From Diaminobutyricimonas sp. LJ205 (GTDB lineage Bacteria; Actinomycetota; Actinomycetes; Actinomycetales; Microbacteriaceae), in contig NZ_CP046619.1 in NCBI RefSeq assembly GCF_009755725.1, positions 62,001 to 126,000 of the forward strand: a stretch of 64,000 bases of DNA, written 5' to 3'. Below are positions 17,655 to 27,224 of the stretch, in pieces. The notes under the pieces are model-generated. The model was not told where the DNA came from. It saw only the letters and a program-made list of their open reading frames with translations, and made no database searches. The number at the start of each line of letters is the position of its first letter. The stretch's first letter is position 1. The position numbers were made by a program, and so were the translations under genes.

Positions 17655-18065
17655 TTAGAGCGCGTAGGCCGGACGAGTACCAGGGGTGCCGGTCGGGTCC
17701 GCGGCATCCGTGCCCAGGTGCACGATGCGGTTGTCCGCGTCGACGTGCACGATCGAAGGCTGGAACTCGCGGGCCTCTTCGGGGGTCATCTGTGCGTAGG
17801 CGATCAGGATGACGGTGTCGCCCGGATGCACCCGATGCGCCGCCGCGCCATTGATGCCGAGCACGCCGCTGCCGGGCTCACCGGCGATGGTGTAAGTCTC
17901 CAGCCGGGCGCCGTTCGTGACATCGACGATCGCCACCTGTTCGCCGGGCAGGATGCCGGATGCCTCGAGCAGGTCGCTGTCCACGGTCACCGAGCCGACG
18001 TAGTGGAGGTCGGCGTGGGTCACCGTCGCGCGGTGGATCTTGGACTTCAGCATGGTGAGCAGCAT
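17655..18065 (-). CDS. panD: Aspartate 1-decarboxylase
   Basis: Pyruvoyl enzyme making beta-alanine for pantothenate and CoA. 136 residues from ATG 18065. With this start the self-cleavage site falls exactly at Gly24-Ser25 ([11 protein letters not shown]), as in the characterised enzyme, which decides against the longer frame to 18137. [32 protein letters not shown] and [12 protein letters not shown] are family hallmarks. Not beside panB or panC; it stands alone between repeat-rich spacers. Confidence 0.95.
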   Translation of the reverse strand: MLLTMLKSKIHRATVTHADLHYVGSVTVDSDLLEASGILPGEQVAIVDVTNGARLETYTIAGEPGSGVLGINGAAAHRVHPGDTVILIAYAQMTPEEAREFQPSIVHVDADNRIVHLGTDAADPTGTPGTRPAYAL

Positions 18066-18110
18066 GACTCGTCCACGATACTCGGGTCGAGACATCCTCG
18101 GTCCGATTAC

Positions 18111-18170
18111 TGAGCCAGTACGTCGCGTCTGAGCCACGGCGAGGTGGCTCAGACGCGACAGACTGGCTCA
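18111..18170. repeat. 60-bp near-perfect palindrome
   Basis: Two 27-base arms (18111-18137 and 18144-18170) differ at two positions around a 6-base loop (GGCGAG). Both arms contain TGAGCCA at each end. It lies between pfkA (26 bases from its stop) and panD and may terminate pfkA, but the stem is unusually long and lacks a T-run, so a dispersed palindromic element is also possible. Confidence 0.7.
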
Positions 18171-18196
18171 AACACCGGATGGGTCAGCCGGGAGGC

Positions 18197-19225
18197 TCAG
18201 CCGAAGAGGATGCGCGCCTCGTCGTAGCGGTCCTGCGGCACGGTCTTCAGCTTGCCGAGCGCCGCCTCGAAGCCGACCGCGATGATCTCGGTGCCGCGCA
18301 GCGCGACCATTTTGCCCCACTGCTTCTCGAGGGCCAGGTCGAGCACCGCCATCCCCAGCCGGGTGGCGAGCACGCGGTCATACGAGGTCGGGGTTCCGCC
18401 GCGCTGGATGTGACCGAGCGTCGTGGCGCGGGTCTCGATCCCGGTGGCCTCCTCGATCAGTGGCGCCAGCTTCTCACCGATGCCGCCGAGCCGCGGCCGG
18501 CCGAAGGCGTCGAGGCCGCGCTCGTGGTGCGGGTCATCCATGGTGTCGAGCTCGAAGCCCTCGGAGACGACGATCAGCGGCGCACGACCCCGGTCGTGAG
18601 CGCTGCGCACCCAGGACACGATCTGCTCCATCGAGGTCTTCTGCTCGGGGATCAGGATGGCGTGCGCGCCGGCGGCCATGCCCGAGTGCAGGGCGATCCA
18701 GCCGACGTGCCTGCCCATCACCTCGGCGATCATGCATCGGCCGTGCGAGTCGCCGGTGGTGCGCAGCCGGTCCATCGAGTCGGTCGCGATCTGTACGGCC
18801 GTGTCGAAGCCGAACGTGTAGTCGGTTGCCGAGATGTCATTGTCGATGGTCTTCGGCACGCCGACGATCGGCAGCCCGGCGTCCGCCAGCCGTTTCGCGG
18901 CGGCCAGCGTGCCTTCGCCGCCGATCACGATGATCGACTCGATCTCGTTGCGGTCCATCACTTCGCGGATGCGATCCGGCCCGCCGTTGCTGCCTTCGAA
19001 TGGGTTCGTGCGCGACGTGTTGAGGATCGTGCCGCCCTGCTTCGAGATACCGCGCACCTCGTGTCGGCCGAGCGGGACGATGTCTTCTTCAAGAACGCCT
19101 TTCCAGCCGTTCTTGAACCCGACGAACTGCTGGCCGTGGAGTTGCTCGCCCTTCAACACGGCGCCGCGGATCACCGCGTTCAGGCCGGGGGCGTCGCCGC
19201 CGGACGTGAGGATGCCGATCTTCAT
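18197..19225 (-). CDS. pfkA: 6-phosphofructokinase
   Basis: Phosphorylates fructose 6-phosphate. 342 residues of the actinobacterial mixed-substrate group. TSGGDAPGLNAVIRG binds nucleotide, GGEGT (102-106) has Gly at the position that is Asp in pyrophosphate-dependent enzymes, and PKTIDND carries Lys125 with catalytic Asp128. Gly105 suggests ATP use, while Lys125 is the residue seen in pyrophosphate enzymes and in the ATP enzymes of this subgroup. CMIAEVMGRHVGWIALHSG is conserved. Monocistronic. Confidence 0.95.
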   Translation of the reverse strand: MKIGILTSGGDAPGLNAVIRGAVLKGEQLHGQQFVGFKNGWKGVLEEDIVPLGRHEVRGISKQGGTILNTSRTNPFEGSNGGPDRIREVMDRNEIESIIVIGGEGTLAAAKRLADAGLPIVGVPKTIDNDISATDYTFGFDTAVQIATDSMDRLRTTGDSHGRCMIAEVMGRHVGWIALHSGMAAGAHAILIPEQKTSMEQIVSWVRSAHDRGRAPLIVVSEGFELDTMDDPHHERGLDAFGRPRLGGIGEKLAPLIEEATGIETRATTLGHIQRGGTPTSYDRVLATRLGMAVLDLALEKQWGKMVALRGTEIIAVGFEAALGKLKTVPQDRYDEARILFG

Positions 19226-19357
19226 CTAAGCCTGCCTTCTGGGTGGTGTGCGGGCGCGATTACGCCCGCCAGGGGGTCAGGAAACTACGCTGCTGAGCCT
19301 ATCGCGAGCGGGTTGCGGGCTCGGTGCGAGCGGTGACTCCGGGTGCCGCCGCACCGT

Positions 19358-19400
19358 CCGTGCCCGTTCGGTACGACTGTGCCCGCTCGAACGGGCACGG
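19358..19400. terminator. Inverted repeat downstream of trhO
   Basis: CCGTGCCCGTTCG (19358-19370) and CGAACGGGCACGG (19388-19400) form a perfect 13-bp stem with a 17-base loop, and CGGGCAC half-units repeat around it. Located in the 216-bp gap between trhO and pfkA, where a trhO terminator is expected. No poly-T tract. Confidence 0.55.
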
Positions 19401-19441
19401 ATGCACCGAACCGGCACAGACGCACGAGGACGAACGGACGC

Positions 19442-20329
19442 TCAGCCCGAGCCGACGGATGCCGCGGCGGTGGCATGCACGGCGCAAGCCACCGCGTCAC
19501 AGTCCTCACACACCACGAACTGCTCACGGCAAGATTGGTCGACACAGTTGCTCATCCGGCGGGTGGCCGCACCGCAGCCGACACAGCGGCCGAGGACAGC
19601 GGCATCCGGGCTGAACTGCACCGACTGCCGCCCGTCGAAGACGTACAGCGATCCCTGCCACAGCCCGGCGTCGCCGAAGCGCTCGCCGTAGCGGACGATC
19701 CCGCCGTCCAACTGGTACACCTCGCTGAAGCCGCGGTTCACCATCAGCGACGACAGCACCTCGCAGCGGATGCCGCCGGTGCAGTAGGTCACCACCGGCT
19801 GGTCTTTGAGGTGGTCGTACTTGCCGGAGTCCAGCTCGGCGACGAAGTCGCGTGTGGTGGCGACATCCGGAACCACCGCGCCCTCGAACCGGCCGATCTC
19901 GGCCTCGAACGCGTTGCGGCCGTCGAAGAAGATGACCTCCTTCTCGGCGACCAGCTCGTGCAGCTCGTCGGGGGAGAGGTGCCGCCCGCCGCCGACGACA
20001 CCGGAGTCGCCGACCTCGAGCTCGCCGGGAGCGCCGAAGCTGACGATCTCGTCGCGCACCTTGACCACCAGTTTGGGGAAGTCGTCGCCCTCGCCCTCGC
20101 TCCACTTGAAGTCGATGTCCTTGAACGGCGCATAGTCGCGGGTCTTGCGCACGTACTTCTTAACCGCGCGGATGTCGCCGCCCACGGTGACGTTGATGCC
20201 GTGCTTCGAGATCAGGATGCGGCCCTTCAGGCCAAGCGACTCGCAGAGGTCGCGCTGCCAGAGCCGGATCGCTTCGGGGTCGGCGAGCGGCGTGAAGACG
20301 TAGTAGAGCAGGATCTTCGGGGTAGCCAC
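19442..20329 (-). CDS. trhO: tRNA uridine-34 5-hydroxylase, rhodanese family
   Basis: Prephenate-independent enzyme that makes 5-hydroxyuridine in the tRNA wobble position (YceA/TrhO family). 295 residues from GTG 20329, which gives the family start [14 protein letters not shown]; the frame continues far upstream but overlaps the divergent glycosylase. N-terminal acylphosphatase-like domain ([18 protein letters not shown]), central rhodanese domain with active Cys183 in [10 protein letters not shown], and a C-terminal cysteine-rich tail (CVGC, CVDQSC, CEDC, CAVH) likely to bind zinc. Confidence 0.92.
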   Translation of the reverse strand: MATPKILLYYVFTPLADPEAIRLWQRDLCESLGLKGRILISKHGINVTVGGDIRAVKKYVRKTRDYAPFKDIDFKWSEGEGDDFPKLVVKVRDEIVSFGAPGELEVGDSGVVGGGRHLSPDELHELVAEKEVIFFDGRNAFEAEIGRFEGAVVPDVATTRDFVAELDSGKYDHLKDQPVVTYCTGGIRCEVLSSLMVNRGFSEVYQLDGGIVRYGERFGDAGLWQGSLYVFDGRQSVQFSPDAAVLGRCVGCGAATRRMSNCVDQSCREQFVVCEDCDAVACAVHATAAASVGSG

Positions 20330-20410
20330 GGCCGTCCAGTCTAGGCTCCCGCGCCCTCTGAACTCGCACCCATGAGGGCGATGGTCACCGGGTGCGCGTA
20401 GCCTTCCTGC

Positions 20411-21307
20411 ATGCAACTCGAGTCGACCTACGCGCCCCGCGAGAGCGTCGACCTCAGAGCAACACTCGCCCCGGTCGGGCGCGGCACCTACGATCCGACC
20501 TTCCGCTGGGAAGGCCAGAACGCCTGGCTCACGCTGCGCACCGCCGACGGGCCGGCGACCCTGTTCCTGCGCGCCGGACGCGAGATCGCCGCCACCGCGT
20601 GGGGGCCTGGCGCCGAGCGCGCGCTCGACTCGGTGCCCGCCCTGTGCGGAGCGGGGGATGACTGGTCGGCCCTCGATGTCAGCGACAACGCGCTGCTGGC
20701 CGAGACCTGGCGGCGGATGCCCGGACTCAGGCTGCCCCGCACTGGCCGAGTCTTCGCGGCCCTGGTACCGGCGATCCTCGAGCAGAAGGTCACCGCGGTC
20801 GAGGCGTTGCGCGCCTGGCGCCAGCTGGTCGCCAGACACGGTGAAGAACCGCCCGGACCGGCCCCGCTCGGCATGCGCGTGATCCCCACCGCCGCCGGCT
20901 TCAAGCGAATCCCCTCGTGGGAGTGGCACAAAGCCGGCGTCGGCCCGCAACGCTCCGCCACGGTGATGCGCGCGGCCGCCGTCGCCGCCTCGATCGACCG
21001 GCTCGCCGACAAGGAGGACGCGGGCACGCGCCTCCGCAGCATCCCCGGCATCGGCATCTGGACCGCCGCAGAGGTGACCCAGCGCACACACGCCGACCCC
21101 GACGCGGTCAGCGTCGGCGACTACCACCTTGCCGCATTCGTCGGCTGGGCGATGGTCGGCGCTCCGGTCGACGACGACGGCATGCTTGAACTGCTCGAGC
21201 CCTGGCGCGGGCAGCGGCAGCGGGTGGTGCGGCTACTGCTGGCCAGCGGCATCCGGAAACCCTCGTTCGGTCCCCGCATGGCGATCCAGGACCACCGCCG
21301 GTACTGA
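20411..21307 (+). CDS. DNA-3-methyladenine glycosylase II-like (AlkA, HhH-GPD)
   Basis: Base-excision repair glycosylase. 298 residues: N-terminal AlkA-like beta domain, then the HhH-GPD fold with [15 protein letters not shown], hairpin [15 protein letters not shown], and catalytic Asp237 in [10 protein letters not shown]. Lacks the lysine of bifunctional OGG-type lyases and the C-terminal [4Fe-4S] cysteines of Nth/MutY, so it should be monofunctional. Divergent from trhO with an 81-bp gap. Confidence 0.88.
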   Translation: MQLESTYAPRESVDLRATLAPVGRGTYDPTFRWEGQNAWLTLRTADGPATLFLRAGREIAATAWGPGAERALDSVPALCGAGDDWSALDVSDNALLAETWRRMPGLRLPRTGRVFAALVPAILEQKVTAVEALRAWRQLVARHGEEPPGPAPLGMRVIPTAAGFKRIPSWEWHKAGVGPQRSATVMRAAAVAASIDRLADKEDAGTRLRSIPGIGIWTAAEVTQRTHADPDAVSVGDYHLAAFVGWAMVGAPVDDDGMLELLEPWRGQRQRVVRLLLASGIRKPSFGPRMAIQDHRRY

Positions 21308-21412
21308 AGAGCTGTATGCCGGCCGGTGTTTGATTCACTTCGTCGTGCTTGAGCCGGTGCGCGCTGGATCAATCCCGACGAACTGGCTCAGAACCATAAG
21401 AAGGCCTGGCGA

Positions 21413-23137
21413 TCAGGTCGCGTGGACGACCGTGCCCCCGACGATGGTGGTCGTCACTTCTGTGGCGCCGATCTCGTCAATCTCGCATACGAACGGATCC
21501 CGGTCGAGAATCGCCAGGTCCGCATGCGCGCCTGGGCGCAGCGATCCGATGTCGGGCCACTGCAGCACTTCCGCGCCACGCGATGTCCACGTCGCGAGTG
21601 CCTCTCGCCTGCTCAAGCGGTGCTCGGGCATATCGAGAACCCGGCCCGACTCGGCTAGTTCGAGGCGCTGGGCCAGTTGCACGTGGTCGAACGGGCGGTG
21701 CGGTCCCCAGTCGGTGCCAAGCGCCATAGGAACGCCGGCTTCGACCCACTTCGCGAGTGGGGTCGCGTCGCGCAGGAGATGCTCGCCGACTCGCGCGACA
21801 TACATGTCTCCGTGCGACCACGTGAAGCCCACGCATGTCGTCGCGTTCACACCGAGCGCGGCAAAGCGCTCCATGTTGCGCGGCGACACGATGGGCGCGT
21901 GCTGGATCACCCATGCCTTCTCGCGGATCGACGCGGCGACGCGAGGATCTTCGAGCACCCGGAAGACCGCGTCATCGAAGCCGCCTCCGTCGAGCAGGTT
22001 GCCCCGAATGCCGTTCTCCGCGCAGAACTCGACGAACGCGCGCGTCTTGTCGAGCGGAACGAACCGCATGCCCGTCGTTGGCTGGCCGAAGGGATCCAGG
22101 TAGGGCTCCGCCGAGGGGGCGGTTCCCATCCAAATCATTCCGCCGACGCCTGCCGAGAGGGAATCGAAGCGAAGCCACTCGTCGCCCGGCGAAAGGTGGG
22201 AAGCGAGTTTTCCGAGGTTGTCGACGTACTCGTCGACGCTCAGCGGTTGGCGCAGCACGTCGCGAATCTCGTCCTGAAGCGCCCCCGCGACACGCACGGT
22301 GAGCGCACCGTCGCTGCGCAGTTGGCGGTAGAGGTCGAGTTCGCCGACCGTCATGTTGTGGGGCTCGTAGATCGTCGTGACGCCGAGCGCGTTAAGCGCC
22401 GCGAGCGACGCAATCACCGCGTCATTGCGCTCCTGAGGCTCGAGACCAGCGCGAGGGATTTTGGAGGTGACCTGGCCCCAGTACGGGTCCATGTTGTAGT
22501 CGAGGTTGACCGAACCGCGGAAGATCCCCGTCAAGCGGCCCTGAGCATCCTTGTCGGCCCACACGTTCGATACGCGGTCGGGCGTGCGATCGTTGAGTCC
22601 CAGAAGCCTCATCGCCATGGAGTTCATCGCGCAGACGTTGGGAACCCGCGGGGCGATGGCGCCGATGATGACGGGGTGTTCGCCAGCCGCCGCGTCGAGC
22701 ACATGCCGGTCGGGCATGAGCCGTTCCTTGAGGTCTCGGTACGTTCGTTTCACATAGGTGCGGTGCTCGCCGATGGGAGTCGTGATGATCCACGTTCCCG
22801 CCGGAATGGTGCGAGCATGCTTCGCGATGCGCTCGGCAATGTCGCGGTGGTCGATCGCGTCGGAGATGTCGATGAGGCTCGCCTCGCGCATGCCGTTATG
22901 AAGGGCGTGCGGATGCGTGTCGATGAGTCCCGGAATGACGGTTCGCCCGTCGAGGTCGACTTGGAGCGCTGACTTGCCGGCGCGGGCGCGTAATTCTTCA
23001 GCGGTCCCGAGCGCGCTGATCCGGCCGTTCTCGACGAGCACCGCGTCGTACACGCTTTCGTCGTCGCCCATGGGGTGAATCGGCCCGCCATAGAGAAGCG
23101 TCGAGCCTTTCGCCGTGATGTCCGACGTCGCTGTCAT
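21413..23137 (-). CDS. YtcJ-like metal-dependent amidohydrolase
   Basis: 574-residue cytosolic amidohydrolase (Amidohydro_3 type), expected to hydrolyse a cyclic or linear amide. Metal motifs: DTHPHALH after the VIPGLI strand, the histidine in WVIQHAPIVSP, and Asp in ALGTDWGPH; the C-terminus closes with GSLRPGAHADLAILDRDPF. It is 115 bases downstream of the solute-binding lipoprotein and shares its direction, so both probably use the promoter at 24939-24967. It resembles the second YtcJ-type protein at 35144-36922, so the island encodes two. Confidence 0.85.
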   Translation of the reverse strand: MTATSDITAKGSTLLYGGPIHPMGDDESVYDAVLVENGRISALGTAEELRARAGKSALQVDLDGRTVIPGLIDTHPHALHNGMREASLIDISDAIDHRDIAERIAKHARTIPAGTWIITTPIGEHRTYVKRTYRDLKERLMPDRHVLDAAAGEHPVIIGAIAPRVPNVCAMNSMAMRLLGLNDRTPDRVSNVWADKDAQGRLTGIFRGSVNLDYNMDPYWGQVTSKIPRAGLEPQERNDAVIASLAALNALGVTTIYEPHNMTVGELDLYRQLRSDGALTVRVAGALQDEIRDVLRQPLSVDEYVDNLGKLASHLSPGDEWLRFDSLSAGVGGMIWMGTAPSAEPYLDPFGQPTTGMRFVPLDKTRAFVEFCAENGIRGNLLDGGGFDDAVFRVLEDPRVAASIREKAWVIQHAPIVSPRNMERFAALGVNATTCVGFTWSHGDMYVARVGEHLLRDATPLAKWVEAGVPMALGTDWGPHRPFDHVQLAQRLELAESGRVLDMPEHRLSRREALATWTSRGAEVLQWPDIGSLRPGAHADLAILDRDPFVCEIDEIGATEVTTTIVGGTVVHAT

Positions 23138-23252
23138 GTCTCTTCCTCACTAGGTATGAATGCGTACCGATCACAACGCGGCGACACCGTCCAACCGAGG
23201 TTGGTGGTGCCACCGCGCCGTGATCGCTAGCGTGAGCCGGCTGGGCGCCCGA

Positions 23253-24863
23253 TCACTTCTTGCTGGTCAGAGGCGCCCAGTCACGACCCTCGAGGGCGAG
23301 GAAGCCGTCGAGGTTGTCCCAGCGGTCGTTGCGCACGAAGGTCCGCGCCTGGTCCTCCGCGATGGGAGCGGCGAATAGGACCTCAGCAGCGAGGTGCTGC
23401 GCCTCCGAGTAGAACTCGGCGCGCGCCTCGCGCCCATTCGCCTCAGCGCCCTTTTGAAGCACTTCCTCCAGCTCCGGTGTGCACATTCCGGAGTTGTTCG
23501 AGTTGGGAATGTTGTCGGGGTTGCAGCGGTAGTAGCGCACGGTGCCCTGCGTCGGGTCCTGGAAGGAATACCCGTTCCACATGATCAGGTCGAACTCGCG
23601 GTTCGCCATGCCCTTCTCAAGGAAGATCGGCGGATCCAGGACCTCGAGGTTCACGGCCACACCGATCTCCTCAAGATTGGACTTGATGTACTCCGCAGAC
23701 GCGATCGCCGTCTGCGCGTTGGCGATGACGACGAGGTCGAGAGAGAAACGCTCGCCACTGGCCGCCGCCGGGTAGCCGAGACGATCAAGTTCGGCCGCGG
23801 CGCCCTTCGGGTCATAGGGGAAAAGCTTCCGATAGTCCACGGCGGGGTCATATGCCCACTGGACGCCGAGGGGAATCATGCTGCGAGGCTCCTTCGTGAC
23901 GCCGCTCAGAGCCTTCGAGCTGACACCCGCGCGATCGATCGCCGTGTAGAGCGCCTTCCGCACCTCCGCGTCGGCGAGGATCGGGTTCTCCGTGGTGTTG
24001 AAGTTCATGTTGACGACCGTCGACATGCCCGAATGGTCGTTCTCCCAAACCCACAGCGGGTCGGCAAGAGTGTCGACTAGAGCGGTCGTCGTGAGGAACG
24101 GGCTGTACATGCCGTCGACCTCACCGCTCTGGAGCACGAGCCCACGCGAGTTCGCATCGGGGATGATCTGGAAGAAGACCCTCTCAACGTCACCGGTCTC
24201 GCGCCAGTAGTCATCGTACTTGGCGGCGACCACGGCCTGGCCGGAAGTGTAGGACTCAAACATAAAGGGCCCCGTGCCGATGGGGTCGAAGTTGAAGTCC
24301 GCCGTCAGGATGTCTTGGCCAGCGAGAATGTGCTCGGGGAGCATGCGCTGTCCCGTGAGAATCTCGATGAAGGGACCGGATGGGCGCGTGAGGTGCACCT
24401 TCACGGTGTGATCGTCCACGATTTCAACGTTTTCGAGGACCCGCTTGATGTTTCCGCCCGAAGGGTGCAGCTCCATGACGTTCTCGAAGTTGAACTTGAC
24501 GTCATCGGCCGTGAAGTCTTCTCCGTCGTGCCAGGTGACACCTTCGCGAAGGTGGAACGTGTATTCGAGACCGTCCTCGCTGACATCCCAGCTCTCAGCG
24601 AGCGTAGGCACGAGCTCGTACTCGTTCGTAATTCGCACGAGCGGCTCATAGAGCGCCGAGGCCATTACCTGCACTTCGGGGCTCGTCGAGAGGGCAGGGT
24701 TCAGCGTGATGGGGTCCGAGGGGATCGGGAAGACGAACGTGACGTCTTCAGCCTCCTCGGTCGAGGGGGATCCGGAACAGGCGGCGAGCAAACCGACGAG
24801 CGCGATCGACGCGATGGCGGCGCCCAATCTGCGCTTGCGGCTCATCGTTGAGCGATTCAGCAT
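23253..24863 (-). CDS. ABC transporter substrate-binding lipoprotein, family 5 (peptide/opine/nickel type)
   Basis: 536 residues. Signal peptide with lipobox LLAAC (Cys29), then SBP_bac_5 architecture: LNPALSTSPEVQVMASALYEPL, LAESWDVSEDGLEYTFHLREG, WHDGEDFTADDVKFNFE. Captures peptides or peptide-like compounds for the permeases at 30381-32246. Transcribed from its own promoter (24939-24967) apart from the permease genes, which allows excess binding protein. The ligand is unknown; the surrounding amide hydrolases suggest a modified peptide, opine or amide. Confidence 0.9.
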   Translation of the reverse strand: MLNRSTMSRKRRLGAAIASIALVGLLAACSGSPSTEEAEDVTFVFPIPSDPITLNPALSTSPEVQVMASALYEPLVRITNEYELVPTLAESWDVSEDGLEYTFHLREGVTWHDGEDFTADDVKFNFENVMELHPSGGNIKRVLENVEIVDDHTVKVHLTRPSGPFIEILTGQRMLPEHILAGQDILTADFNFDPIGTGPFMFESYTSGQAVVAAKYDDYWRETGDVERVFFQIIPDANSRGLVLQSGEVDGMYSPFLTTTALVDTLADPLWVWENDHSGMSTVVNMNFNTTENPILADAEVRKALYTAIDRAGVSSKALSGVTKEPRSMIPLGVQWAYDPAVDYRKLFPYDPKGAAAELDRLGYPAAASGERFSLDLVVIANAQTAIASAEYIKSNLEEIGVAVNLEVLDPPIFLEKGMANREFDLIMWNGYSFQDPTQGTVRYYRCNPDNIPNSNNSGMCTPELEEVLQKGAEANGREARAEFYSEAQHLAAEVLFAAPIAEDQARTFVRNDRWDNLDGFLALEGRDWAPLTSKK

Positions 24864-24916
24864 GGCGACTTCCTCTTCATGGTTGTGCGGATAGTGAGAT
24901 ACAAGGGGTTCTAACG

Positions 24917-24967
24917 ATCAATGGCATTGATTGTCCCGAATATAAGTATTGGATCCAACTTGGTCAA
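24917..24967 (-). promoter_or_regulatory. Promoter of the binding-protein operon with two palindromes
   Basis: On the minus strand TTGACC (24962-24967), a 17-base spacer and TATATT (24939-24944) form a good sigma70-type promoter. A perfect 10-bp palindrome TTGGATCCAA (24949-24958) fills the spacer, and a 15-bp palindrome ATCAATG-G-CATTGAT (24917-24931) lies near the expected transcription start. Both are suited to repressor binding. Confidence 0.7.
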
Positions 24968-25022
24968 GCATTTATCCCGATCGAAACCGGGTCGTGATCG
25001 TCGCCTGTCATCCGGCGCGCTC

Positions 25023-26423
25023 CTATAGCGACGCGTGGACGAGCGGAACGTCGATGAGGCGCCCCAGCATCCGCTCGACCGCTCGCGCAACACTCAGCAG
25101 CCGAGCGTCGTCTCCATGCCGCGCGACGACCTGCACAGCGAGTGGTAGCCCTCGCGAATCGAGTCCGGCCGGGATGCTGATCGCGGGCGACCCGCTCATG
25201 TTGAACACGGCCGTGTACTGGCTGAGAAGATGCCGACGCGCGTGAAAGGCAGCGACATCGGTATCGTCACGGCCGGCAATCTCTCCGAGTCTCGGCGCCG
25301 GCATCGCGACCACCGGTGTCACGAGCAGGTCGAAGCGCTCGAGCGTCTCCTCGATCTGGGTCCTCACGCGCAGGAAATAGTCCTCGGCAGCCCGTTCTCG
25401 ACCTGCATCAACTCCGAAGCCGTGGGAGACGTAGAGCCGCGCGTAATTGTTCAGTCGATCAAGGAGAAGCGAAGGGTCGCGTTCGCCGGAGAGCTGCGTG
25501 AACATGCGCGACGCCCCGAGGCCAGTGTGATCGAGTGTCGCCTGGAGGTACTCGTCGGTATTGAGCTCCAGGCGTACGTCGTCGATGGCGTGCCCGGCTC
25601 CCGCAAGATGCGTTGCCGTGCGTAGCACCGCGTCGCGAATCTCCGCGTCCAGTGGCGCGTCGAGCCAGGGTACGGCCGAGACGCCGACGCGCAAGCCCTC
25701 GGGCTCGGATGGCTCCACTATTTGATCCGCGAGCACCTCGAACAGTCCAATGGCGTCGTCGACGCTCCGGGTGAGCGCGAACTCTGCCGCCATGACGACG
25801 CCGGTCGTCGGGGCATCACCGCGACGTGGCACGGCGCCGCGGCTCGGCTTCAAGCCGACGAGCCCGCAGTAGGCGGCCGGGATCCGAATCGAGCCCCCAG
25901 CGTCATTGGCGTGGGCGAAGGGCACGACCCCTGCCGCAACTAGCGCGGCCGCTCCTCCGCTCGATCCACCGGACGAGTGATGCGGATTCCACGGGTTTGC
26001 AACGGGCGCCTGTGAGTCGGGCTCGACGGTTGTGTGAGCGCCGAGTTCGGCCGTGCGGCTGCGCCCTACGCTCACCGCGCCGGCCAGCCGCAGCCGCAGC
26101 CAGTACTCGTCGGTGACGTCGGAGACGTTTCCGCGGGCTACGGCGCTGCCCAGCTCGTATCTGCGCCCACGTTCGCGCACGCCGAGGTCCTTACGGAATG
26201 TCGGCACACCCTGCAAGGTTCCCGTGGTGGATGGCCGGTCGCCGACGTCGTAATTCGCGTCTGGATTCTCGTAGACCTCATCGATGGCGTGAATCTGCGG
26301 CTCGACCCGGTCCGCTGCCTTGAGCGCAAGGGCGCGCACTTCGGCTCCGGTCACTGCGCCGCTGCGGACCTGTTCGGCGAGGTCGAAGACGCCGAGTCGC
26401 GAATAGCCGGCGACGTCGAGCAT
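25023..26423 (-). CDS. Amidase-signature-family amidohydrolase
   Basis: 466-residue AS-family hydrolase that splits amides to acid and ammonia or amine. The Ser-cisSer-Lys triad is present: K78 in TFRKDLG, cis-Ser154 in the SSGGSSGG loop and nucleophile S178 in [19 protein letters not shown] and [10 protein letters not shown] near the C-terminus are typical. ATGA overlap with the alpha/beta hydrolase upstream shows co-translation. Not GatA: no gatB or gatC neighbours and the cluster is catabolic. Confidence 0.9.
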   Translation of the reverse strand: MLDVAGYSRLGVFDLAEQVRSGAVTGAEVRALALKAADRVEPQIHAIDEVYENPDANYDVGDRPSTTGTLQGVPTFRKDLGVRERGRRYELGSAVARGNVSDVTDEYWLRLRLAGAVSVGRSRTAELGAHTTVEPDSQAPVANPWNPHHSSGGSSGGAAALVAAGVVPFAHANDAGGSIRIPAAYCGLVGLKPSRGAVPRRGDAPTTGVVMAAEFALTRSVDDAIGLFEVLADQIVEPSEPEGLRVGVSAVPWLDAPLDAEIRDAVLRTATHLAGAGHAIDDVRLELNTDEYLQATLDHTGLGASRMFTQLSGERDPSLLLDRLNNYARLYVSHGFGVDAGRERAAEDYFLRVRTQIEETLERFDLLVTPVVAMPAPRLGEIAGRDDTDVAAFHARRHLLSQYTAVFNMSGSPAISIPAGLDSRGLPLAVQVVARHGDDARLLSVARAVERMLGRLIDVPLVHASL

Positions 26424-27214
26424 CAGGATTCCCGTGCGATCTCAGAGAGGACGAGCTCCCACACCGAGGAGTCCGGGTCGATGAACTCGAAGTGCCCCAC
26501 GTTCTCGGCAATCTCCAACCGGACGGAGGGAACCGCGCGAGCGAAGTCCTCCGAGTGAGCGACGGGCACAATGTCGTCGTCGGTACCGTGAATCACGATT
26601 ACGTCGGCCGCACCGTCCGCCATCGGCAGCCATGGCGCCGCGTTCTCGTAGGCGTCAGGGTGCTCGCGTGGGTCGCCAAGGAACTCTTCGGCCGCACCCT
26701 GCCCGAGGTCTTCGCTCCAGGTCCGATAGACGTCAGTCACGGGTGCGAGCGCGATGACGCGATCGATTCCCGTGTGGCGGCTCCCGTGCCAGAGCGCGAG
26801 GTGGCCGCCCGCGGAGTGGCCCACGAGGATCGTGCGGGCGATCCGATGTCCGAGCCCCTCCACATAGCGCTTGGCGGCAGCGATGGCGTTCGTCACGTCA
26901 TTGAAGGTCGTCGGCCAGCCGCCGGCCAACTGACCGATCCCCCCGCTTCGGCGGTATTCGATCGTCATCCCGATTGCCCCCGCGTCGGCCAGGGTTCGCG
27001 TGATCCGGCGCGAGCGCGAGCGATTGACCGTCGCCCGCCAGTAACCGCCGTGAATGTAGATGACGAGGTCGAGCTCGGCGCCCACATCAACATTCGCCGG
27101 CAGGTAGACGTCGATGACGGCATCCTCGTGAGCGTCGTACGAGATGGCGGCATCGGGCAATGGGTCGCCGAGCTCGCTGTCCACGGCAATGGGCAGCGGC
27201 GTCGCTGTCGTCAT
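26423..27214 (-). CDS. Alpha/beta hydrolase with HGGYW motif (kynurenine-formamidase-like)
   Basis: 263 residues. Oxyanion motif HGGYW (55-59) and nucleophile Ser134 in VGHSAGGHLAL, with Asp in VIHGTDDDIVP and His in NVGHFEFIDP completing the triad. HGGXW is characteristic of kynurenine formamidases and related N-formyl or carbamoyl hydrolases rather than of meta-cleavage product hydrolases. No kynureninase or tryptophan dioxygenase is in the window, so it probably acts on another formamide or ester. Overlaps the amidase downstream and follows the COG0402-type amidohydrolase by 10 bases. Confidence 0.85.
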   Translation of the reverse strand: MTTATPLPIAVDSELGDPLPDAAISYDAHEDAVIDVYLPANVDVGAELDLVIYIHGGYWRATVNRSRSRRITRTLADAGAIGMTIEYRRSGGIGQLAGGWPTTFNDVTNAIAAAKRYVEGLGHRIARTILVGHSAGGHLALWHGSRHTGIDRVIALAPVTDVYRTWSEDLGQGAAEEFLGDPREHPDAYENAAPWLPMADGAADVIVIHGTDDDIVPVAHSEDFARAVPSVRLEIAENVGHFEFIDPDSSVWELVLSEIARES

Positions 27215-27224
27215 CTGTGCTGGC

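Noticed and set aside
17384-17812. 142-codon forward ORF over the repeats between lerK and panD
   Set aside because: The product is an alanine/arginine/glutamate-rich string created by the repeats, runs antisense into panD, and has no ribosome site or domain.
22000-23000. Long forward ORF antisense to the first YtcJ-type amidohydrolase
   Set aside because: Shadow frame; the amidohydrolase has intact metal motifs across this stretch.
25019-25028. TCCTATAGCG near the amidase stop, resembling the tetrose operator
   Set aside because: Only eight of ten bases match, the palindrome is broken and it lies at a gene end rather than in a promoter.
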